From Chloromonas sp. AAM2 (taxonomy: Eukaryota > Chlorophyta > Chlorophyceae > Chlamydomonadales > Chlamydomonadaceae), in the NCBI GenBank assembly GCA_004335635.1, contig QAXH01005509.1:1-16003 (forward strand): a stretch of DNA of 16,003 nucleotides. Direction: 5' to 3'. Shown in pieces: positions 8,901 to 16,003 of the stretch; positions within the stretch are counted from its first letter, which is position 1, and the number at the start of each line of letters is the position of its first letter. The translations under genes were made by a program, and so were the position numbers. Below the pieces are notes generated by a model. The model did not search any database, was not told the origin of the DNA, and was given only the letters and a program-made list of their open reading frames with translations.

Positions 8901-9680
8901 CAAGCTGCTCAAAAATCTTTCGTGGATTACATAAACCTCGGCGACCTTGGCCCTCAAATCGCACCTGCAAAGCCAATGGGCGCGCAGGGTTAGTCTACAA
9001 CAAGCGGCTAACTGCGTTACCTCTTTTTCACCTGTAGCATAATTTGCCGTACAGGACCCACCACTGTAATGATGGTGAAGACCTTTAGAACATCGGACGT
9101 GGTCAACCCTAAACATAATTATTTTATGGACGCCCAGAACTTCAAGAATTGGCCAGGTACATTGAGGTCAGTAAGGTGCAGTCATGTGTCACTGTGTCAC
9201 AGATGCAGTCTGTGTCACTGTGTGTCATTCTGAGGTGGCATTGACGACAGCCCAAAGCTGGCAGGGTTTAGCCAGAACGGTGCCGACAAATTTGGGCGTT
9301 GCCTTCCCTGGTGTACAGACAAAAATGAGGTGGGAGTACCTTTGCAGGTGCGGGGAGAGACACCGCACATAGTAGTGTGCGGTGGCCGCCAGACGGGCAA
9401 GACTACTCTTGCGTATGGTGTGGAACGACACCTGAAGAATTCAGGCGCCGGTGTACCATGTACAACCTTGCTGGTAAGGTTGGCGCTAAGACACAATTTT
9501 AGTTCAGGCCCGATTGGAAAATGGTCCCACAGGTCCTGCAGCCGTCCATGCCAATCGATCATTTTTCGCGCAGGTGTCCTGCCAATGCAGCCAGGCATCA
9601 GTCTAGTAACGTCACTGGTGGTGCAGGTGCCTCTGACCGAAGTTGAAATGTTGCAATTACAAGCTCATCTGAGCTGTTGA
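8901..9680 (+). CDS. Tentative multi-exon gene of unknown function (partial model)
   Basis: Four segments can be spliced in one frame: about 8901-8988, 9055-9156, 9348-9473 and 9574-9680 (stop TGA 9678-9680). Introns are GTTAGT...TACAG (66 nt), GTACAT...TTGCAG (191 nt) and GTAAGG...GCGCAG (100 nt), all phase 1. They give about 140 residues. The reading includes KSFVDYINLGDLGP, MMVKTFRTSDVVNPKHNYFMD, AQNFKNWPG, WPPDGQDYSCVWCG and EEFRRRCTMYNLAG. The C-x2-C followed by a basic stretch and NLAG faintly recalls a BED-type zinc finger of hAT transposases (usually ending in HLAG), but the zinc-ligand histidine is missing. No start ATG or upstream exon is settled. It may be a real lineage-specific gene, a captured fragment or a transposon remnant. 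The first intron is shorter than others in this window. A rival reading of the third exon gives a P-loop-like motif. Confidence 0.35.
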
Positions 9681-9997
9681 GCGCTCAACTTGCAGCACCA
9701 TGCGACTTGTGGCCTTGTCTGTCCGGTCTTGCCGTCATTACCAGGACGTCACCCATCATGACAGTAAACGCAAAGCAAAGCAAAGATGTTTTCCAGGTGC
9801 AGAAGAAGCTGGCTCCCAAGACGTCACCCAGAGGTCCACACGCAAAACCACAGCTCCAGACCAGAACAGGATGACACCTTCTCCGTCCAACCCACAGAGT
9901 TTTGACGTGTGGCCAACATCTACCACAGACACCTTTCACCGTCCATAGACCCACTATAGCCTGGCCAGTGCTGGATTCAATGCCGCACCCCCAGTGA

Positions 9998-10130
9998 ACG
10001 GTCCCAGAACTGGTAAATGTCTTTTTTTGCGTTGTTTTACAGTAGTTACAGGAGGTTGGCTGTGCATGTGACATGGCTCGCATGCACTCAGGACACCGTG
10101 CGGAAGCTGCGCGCATCTGAAGCCTGAATC
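9998..10130 (-). repeat. Dispersed repeat family, copy 4 (reverse orientation)
   Basis: Reverse complement of 10081-10130 matches 2821-2870 at 48 of 50 bases. The reverse complement of about 9998-10053 matches the second block of copy 1, including ACCAGTTCTGGGAC. It abuts the (TTCC)n run at 10131-10150. Confidence 0.7.
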
Positions 10131-10150
10131 TCCTTCCTTCCTTCCTTCCT
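10131..10150. repeat. (TTCC)n microsatellite
   Basis: Five consecutive TTCC-type units directly beside repeat copy 4. Such a tract at an element boundary can mark the 3' end of a short retroelement, but that is only a suggestion. Confidence 0.9.
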
Positions 10151-10415
10151 TTTTACGTAGTGCCCAGTCGCGGCCTTTCCTCTTGCTTCAACGCTGGTTT
10201 TCTCTTCCTACCTGGGCCCTGCCTTTCCTGTGGTGTTTGTGGGCTGGCCATCAAGGGGCGCCACATTGAGCTCATTCTCCCTGGCTGGTCTCCGACACTG
10301 CATGGGGATTGTGTGCTCTAGGCAAGGGAGGGGCCTGATTATGTTGCTGAGGCCTGCGGCTCGCATCTGCGTGTGGTGTGTTGTCTGTGTCCCTGTTGTT
10401 GTCTGTGTTTATGGT

Positions 10416-10420
10416 TTACA
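10416..10420 (-). terminator. Candidate polyadenylation signal of BOP1 (TTACA on plus)
   Basis: This is the first minus-strand TGTAA after the BOP1 stop, but about 780 nt downstream. The 3' UTR would be long; another signal may be used. Confidence 0.25.
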
Positions 10421-11005
10421 AGGAGGGAGTGCACACCAGGAAGCACGTCCAACGCAAATATCAACTATTTGCGCAAATTGCAGAAGTTTCTCCTAGTAAA
10501 GGGGAATCTGACCGTGTCAGCAAGGGGTGGTGAGGCCCTTGTGGCCATCACCCCACAGAACGCCTTCCGGTTAGCCATAAAAATGGCATGGTTTGAAAGA
10601 TTGTCCGGGTCAAGGTCAGTGTCAGCGCTAGTGCAATGGCAACCCTCAAAATGTCAACTGTTGATAGCGAATTCCAGTCATTTAAGCGGCATTTTTTGCC
10701 GTATGACGTCACTTCATGGCCCATTTAAGGACATGCCACACTGAAGCGATCACCCGAAGTGGAACTGGCATATCAAACAGTGACATATCAAGTCAATCGA
10801 TTATCATGGGAGCTTGGAAATCCTCCAGTCTTGCAGCCCTTGTCCTCACGTTGAAGATTTACTGCCGCCTGTCTGCCTGTTTCTGGCCTCTGGTTGCTGG
10901 CCTGGGGTCTGGAGGCACGGTGGTTGGGTCCGTTGCTTTGCCTGCTGTGCTTTGTCTCTGTGTTCCTCCTGAGATCACCTGGTGACTGTGGCTGTAATCC
11001 TATAC

Positions 11006-11048
11006 CTCTCTCTCTCTCTCTAACTCTCTCTCTCTCTCTCTCTCTCTG
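11006..11048. repeat. (TC)n dinucleotide repeat
   Basis: A run of about 20 CT/TC units interrupted once by TAA. It would be a (GA)n run in the presumed BOP1 3' UTR on the minus strand. Confidence 0.95.
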
Positions 11049-11198
11049 TCAGGCATGACAGGCCTAAGGAGGGCACATGCGCAGAGCGTGAACGGTAGCA
11101 AGATTGATAGCCTGACGTAGCAACAAAGGCGAACCGGGAACATTCAAGCCAACGGACTGAAAAGGACACAAAACCAGGGAATCGCCCGACCATCAAAC

Positions 11199-14100
11199 TC
11201 AGTTGCAGAACATGCACAGGTTTGAGTCTGCGCCCGCTGTGATGAGCCAGGGCTGTGTGGGGTGCCAGGTGCAGTCGAGCACACCGGACGCGTCCACCCG
11301 AGTGTGCCCCCGCAGCACCTTGAGCGGCACCAGCAGCGGGTTGGTCATGAGGTCGCTGTACACCTGCAGATGTGAGGAAAGGGGCCAGGAAAAGTTGGCT
11401 TAGCCTACAGTTTTAGATTTAGTTTGCCTAGTGTGATGGCCAGCAAGGTCACACCTTGATACCGTGCCTAACCTGCTACACTCCAACATCACAGCGTCTA
11501 CATGTAGGACCCAGTAGCGAACGCCCCCCATCCTTCCAAATCTTACGTTAGGTCATGTCCAATTGTTTTGTTTCTTCCTGCCTTAACACAATACACCGTC
11601 CACTCTACCTTCCCCTTTCCCTAATTCTTTCCAACCAGGTCCTCTCATCTGTCCCGTCCCTCACCATTCCGTGGAAGACCTGAGCCGTGCCATCGTCCGC
11701 ACATGAGGCGAACAGCGGGTAGGAGGGGTGGTAGGCCGCGCCGCGCACCGCGTGAGTGTGGTATCGCAGCGCCTTGTAAGGCTTGTCACTCAGGTCGAGG
11801 TCGTACCTGGGGAAGGGCAGGGAAACGGAGACATGGGTCAAGTGAGCACTGGGAGCAGGAGCAGCGATGAGAGGACAAGTAGAAGCGCATGTATTTAAGA
11901 GCCGAATGTAGTCAGTATACCACCATGCAGTAGTCAGTACGTACGTGGCCTGCCAATGGGCCTACCTATGAGGCCAAACAAACAAACTCAGGCACTTCAC
12001 TTCAGTTGATTTCAGTCAGCTTCATGAATTCAATTGTGACAGGAGGAGAGCAGCAGCAGGCCAAGCACCATGCATGCATTCATCAGTTGAGGGAGTTATG
12101 CCCCTTGTCAAGAGCCAATGAGTCGCAAGACTAAAGGTTGTCCCTAGAAGCGAATGCCTGCTCACCATGCCAGTCGCTTGTCCTCTGATCCCACCAGCAC
12201 GTGGTCCCCTGAGGGGTGCACCGCCATGCATGTGATGGCGCCACTGCCGCCCAGCAGACGCTTGGACAGGGCCTGAGGGCATGAGGCAGCAGCAAGGACA
12301 CGTCAGGTCACGTGCACATGTGTCACAAAGCAGAGAGGGCACATCAGGGCATGTAGAATGTGCGGCTCAAGGCAAAGAGGCCACGTGAGGCCGCGTATAT
12401 GATCACTGGCGTGTTTTGCTTAACAGCATGGCCACATTTGCGAAAGGCCGTGAGCTGTCCGCAGCTGCTTGAACAAAGCATGAGGCAAGGTGATGAAACA
12501 GCAAAGAGAGCTGTTAAACGTCATGCACCGTACATACCACGCTTTTCACCCCTTGCATGTTGGGCAGGTGTCGTGCTCAAACAGAACTGCGCTGAGCTAC
12601 CTTTCGGCTTTTTCCCACTCCCCAAACACACAATTCCCACAGTGCCGCACGCATTCATGCCACTATGCTGCCGCCGACCATGACCGCCCTACATACCTGC
12701 TTTGCCAGGTTATATACGAACACATGGTTCTGAGCAGCCACGAAGAAGAAGGGCTTTGTGGGGTGAAAGAGCACTCGGGGCACGCGCCCCCGGTTCTTTT
12801 TGAACGGGTTCTGACTCGCTCCCTTGGACAGCTGGTGGACTAGCACTGACTGCATGGCGGGGTCAGGAGGATGCACAGGGTGAAAACGGCGCAGTGGCAG
12901 CTAGTAACACCTGACAGGTTGCAGTATGAATGAATAATCAAGGGGTATTGAAAGGGTAATAAAGGGGCACTGATTGATACAGGGTCCTCGACATACCACG
13001 GTGGTGGGGACATGCAAGGTGGCAACCAAGATCAATGTTTTCAGGCACGAAAAGACAGGCGCTGTAACAGAGAGTGTGCGAGAACACTGCCTGACCTGTA
13101 GCAATGGGGTGCGGAGATACAACCAACCAACATGCACGGTCACCGACAAGACAGAGGCGGAGAGGAGATCAACCAAAAGCAAGCAAAGCTGCAACATTAA
13201 GGTATCCAAAGACACGGAGCTGGCTTGGTAGCATTGTTGCACCGGAAAGGGCCGCTTCTACGGATGCAAATGCATGTAATTTGTTGTCTATACAGGTGCC
13301 AATACAAGGCAAGCTATTCCCCCACCTGTGTGTTGCCGGTGGGCGCCACCGAGGCGAAGTAGTCCCCCCTGGCGTGCCATGTGACCGACCGCACGGGAAA
13401 CCGATGTGTGATGACCACGCCCGCCCGCCCCGCTTCCCCGCCCGCCTCCCGGCTGCTCCAGGACACGAGGGCCCCTTCGGCCGGAGCACCCCCGCCCGTG
13501 GGCCCGGCCAACCCAGATGCCGTGGCAGCTGCCATGGCGGATGCAAGGGCCTGCGATGGAACGGCAAACCAGAGAGCATACAAGTAGTGGGCTATTCTAT
13601 GGTGTAGATCAGGTGGAAGTAAGTTGTCGAAAAAAAAAAGCTTGTCAGTGGTATCAGGGTAGAGTTAGAAGGAACTTGCCATAGGCTCGAGAGTATGTGT
13701 TTCAACACTTGGCGAGCATAGATCATCCTGCCTGGGCTCGTACCTGTACGCCCTCCTACCCAACAGTCCGTCATGCTCCTGTTCTGAGTGCTGCTGGATC
13801 GTACCTGTTGCTGTGTTTCCTGCTCCGCTTTGCTGCCGACCTGACTGGGTAGCAGCACCAGTGTGTTGCCGCACGCAACTGCATAGAGAAGCGCATGCAT
13901 GGGACGAGTGAGTGCACGCTGCAGCATGTGCTGGAGGCGGACATGCACAGACAGCCACACAGCCCGCTTTTGGGCCCACCTGTACAATTAAGGCCGCAGC
14001 ACAGCTCAGCACGGGGCTGCCATCTCACAGGGCACCTGACGCGCTCCCTTGTTCTGCCTTGTTTCGGCCCTTGGCAGCCGCCTAGCTGACACCACCCACA

Positions 14101-15832
14101 ATTCACCCATTTCAAATCCACACTATGGAAAAATAACTAAATAAATAAATAATAATTTTCTGTATGTTGACCAAACAAAACACAACCTGTGGGCCCTGCC
14201 TACCGGACACGAGCCAAGCACAGCCAAGCACAGCCAAGCACAGCTCCAGTAGCATACTAGCTGCCGATGCCTTCCGTACCCTACCTGACACGAGCCTACA
14301 CCCGTGCACCGGGCTCCATGCCACGCCCGACACCGCACTGCCCATGTGCCACACATGCATGCAGCGCCCGCTACGCACCTGAAAACATAAAGGGGGAGGG
14401 CACATGGCAGCACGTGGCAAACAAACGTGATAGGGGCGTAACCAAGATCAAGCCAGCAGCAGTGGGTAGCACTAGGCTATGTCAGACACTGAGGGTAAGC
14501 CACTCGGGCTCAAGTATTGATGGGGGACAGGGGTCTTCCACCCGAGCAGGGCCCCAAGGGGTGAATGGGTGGGGGCGGTGCTTGGAAGGCCCCTGACAGA
14601 AGGGGCCTGCCTGCCGCGGATTGGAAGCAGACTGTTTCTGGTTAGTGTGGCTGCTGCGGTGGGTTTGACAAGCTGAGGGGCACCTACTCACTGACAGGCA
14701 ATTGCAGCACTGTGTGCAGGCGCTGCTATGACAGGAGGAGTCAAGCATGCACTGCCTTGGTGAGGGCGTCGGGTATGTTAACTGTTATTGAGAGGGCGGC
14801 AGCAGCAGCAGCAGTCTCAAATATAAAAGTAAACAGTTTCACCTGCAGCACCGTAGGCCGTGCTTCCGCTTTTACAGTATAGATAGATTCGGTATTCACT
14901 CGTGCAGACATGAAATAGAACACCACCTGCTGCTGCCTAGCAAGGACACCACCTGCTGTTGCCTGAAACCACCTGCTGCTGCCTATCAAGGACACCGCCT
15001 TGTGAGGCCGCTGCCCCACCGCTCACCTCCCACACACGTGCGGTGCAGTCCTCCCCGCCCGAAAGCAGCCACTGCCCCGTGCCATCCACCGCACAACAAC
15101 GCACCTACAGGGGAAGAAGGTACGTTTCCCCCCACATATCATCGCATGTGCAGGACCTCACTCGATCTGCTGGTAGGTTCTAGCTCAACATGCACAACAC
15201 ACACCAGGGAGGTGCATGCACAACAATGATACCAACAGATTGGTGCAATCTGATTGCTTCCTACCGTGGCGTGACCAGAACTGCCCATGGAAAGTGTGAT
15301 GACTGTGAGTCACAAGGTGATCCGACATCAGGCATCAGGTATTGACGCTACGATAGCTCGGTTTTTCCGTTTTTCACCTTGCCGGTATGGCCTGTGAATG
15401 TCATTGCCAGGTGTGAGGGGAATGGCTGCAGGTCAGCCGGCTTGGGTAGCTTGGGCACCAACTGCTCAGGCTCGATGAACAAACGCTTCTTGCGGACCTG
15501 TCAAGAAGGCGGCAAAGGGCAGAGGAAGGCGTGGTCGATCAGGCTGATGGCCTGTAAGATTTCCCAGTGCATGAAAAAGGTGGCATTGGTTTCTTGAACC
15601 CAATTTCCCAAGCACTGATCGCACAGGTTGTGATTGTCAACCAGCCAGAGCAATCTCAAGCAGATAGCCTTGCTGTTGTTGTCGTTTGTGTGATGTCATT
15701 GCGCACTGTTCAGACCTGCTGCCAGCCGCCTTTGGACCCGCACCTAATCCGTCCGTGACTCACCCTTGGGCAGAGGTACAAGTCCAGGCATCTCTCGAAC
15801 ACTTCCTTGATGAAGTTGGTGTACATGGGCAC
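11199..15832 (-). CDS. BOP1: Ribosome biogenesis protein BOP1/ERB1, C-terminal 408 residues, ten exons (5' part outside window)
   Basis: Minus-strand exons in order: 15764-15832, 15378-15497, 15027-15104, 14285-14378, 13805-13878, 13326-13550, 12697-12849, 12166-12272, 11665-11806 and 11199-11363 (stop TGA 11199-11201). All junctions are GT-AG and in frame; the total is 1227 nt. The first two exons give the end of the BOP1NT domain ([13 protein letters not shown], then [18 protein letters not shown]). WD40 blades follow: [120 protein letters not shown] and [20 protein letters not shown]1 (Erb1 in yeast) joins PES1 and WDR12 in the PeBoW complex of the nucleolus, required for ITS2 processing and 60S maturation. 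An Ala/Gly-rich insert of about 45 residues sits at window residues 146-190. I found no convincing exon between 15833 and 16003. Confidence 0.96.
14212..14243. repeat. 10-bp tandem repeat (AGCCAAGCAC), three units
   Basis: Three exact copies in a row, lying in the intron between BOP1 exons 14285-14378 and 13805-13878. No function is apparent. Confidence 0.9.
14921..14997. repeat. Degenerate tandem repeat of about 26-27 bp in a BOP1 intron
   Basis: Three units of the form ACCACCTGCTG(C/T)TGCCT followed in two cases by A(G/T)CAAGGAC. It lies in the 648-nt BOP1 intron, close to its 5' splice site at 15026. Confidence 0.75.
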
Positions 15833-16003
15833 CTGGGCAGCAAGCGGAACAAAAGCCAAGATGGGAAAATCTGACTGAGTAAGGAGGCAAGAGGTGAGGG
15901 ATAGGGTACAACAATGTGAGAGACAACAATGGGACGCATGCCTGACACTTCCAGCGTCAAACGTTTGCTTTTTGCAACTGTTCCAGCGCCAGAGGGCCAG
16001 CAG
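15833..16003 (-). other. Presumed BOP1 intron running to the window edge
   Basis: BOP1 must continue upstream on the minus strand, because most of the BOP1NT domain is missing. The three minus-strand frames here do not resemble BOP1. A pyrimidine-containing acceptor ends at CAG (15833-15835), so at least the lower part is intron. Confidence 0.55.

Larger units (their letters stand above)
9681..11198. other. Region without a recognisable gene; repeat-bearing
   Basis: An open plus-strand frame at about 9700-9948 is basic and Ser/Thr/Pro-rich and could continue the tentative gene to its left, but I could not splice it in convincingly. Frames at 10230-10985 (plus) resemble no known protein. The stretch also contains repeat copy 4 (9998-10130), a (TTCC)n run, a (TC)n run and presumably the BOP1 3' UTR. 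Confidence 0.4.

Noticed and set aside
8455..8976. 173-residue minus-strand frame and the overlapping 8793-9116 frame
   Set aside because: Both cross dispersed repeat copy 3 and change character along their length. The recurring peptide KLSQNW simply reflects the repeat read in reverse.
12015..12085. Box C/D snoRNA in a BOP1 intron (minus CTGATGAA and CTGA about 60 nt apart)
   Set aside because: The C box is imperfect and the flanks do not form the required terminal stem.
13169..13607. Overlapping 136- and 167-residue frames at a BOP1 exon
   Set aside because: These are alternative frames of the GC-rich exon 13326-13550, whose true frame continues the WD40 protein.

Overview
The window is nuclear DNA of a eukaryote, most likely a core chlorophyte green alga (Chlorophyceae-like). 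Four recognisable genes are broken by GT-AG introns, mostly 174-648 nt. The pentamer TGTAA, the usual green-algal polyadenylation signal, follows the stop codons. Introns and spacers are rich in TG/CA and in CATGC/GCATG motifs. There are no operons, Shine-Dalgarno sites, CRISPR arrays, tRNAs or rRNAs that I can see. The exact genus cannot be told from this sequence alone. Layout, left to right: (1) positions 1-2038, plus strand, hold the 3' part of a multi-membrane-span amino-acid transporter of the AAAP/SLC38-like type. Its last intron carries a complete 418-bp MITE and appears to use a GC donor. (2) 2039-4393 is a long 3' UTR/spacer with members of a dispersed repeat family and a long imperfect hairpin (4025-4130). 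(3) 4394-6025, plus strand, is a complete five-exon gene for 40S ribosomal protein S9. (4) 7092-7784, minus strand, is a complete three-exon gene for the histone-acetyltransferase subunit EAF6/MEAF6, convergent with RPS9. (5) 7785-11198 is a gene-poor stretch with more repeat copies. It also holds one tentative plus-strand multi-exon gene (8901-9680) that I cannot assign to a family. (6) 11199-15832, minus strand, holds ten exons encoding the C-terminal 408 residues of BOP1/ERB1, a WD40 ribosome-biogenesis factor; its 5' part lies beyond the window. Exon boundaries were derived by hand. For RPS9, EAF6 and BOP1 every splice junction keeps the frame and rebuilds a protein colinear with its family, so these models are strong. 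Functionally, RPS9 is a structural 40S protein and BOP1 is needed for 60S maturation. EAF6 belongs to chromatin acetylation and the transporter to amino-acid movement across membranes. Nothing shows that the four genes work as a unit; their neighbourhood looks like ordinary algal gene order. The items most worth a second look are the MITE-bearing putative GC-AG intron, the pre-miRNA-like hairpin, the dispersed repeat family, and the unassigned phase-consistent exon chain at 8901-9680.
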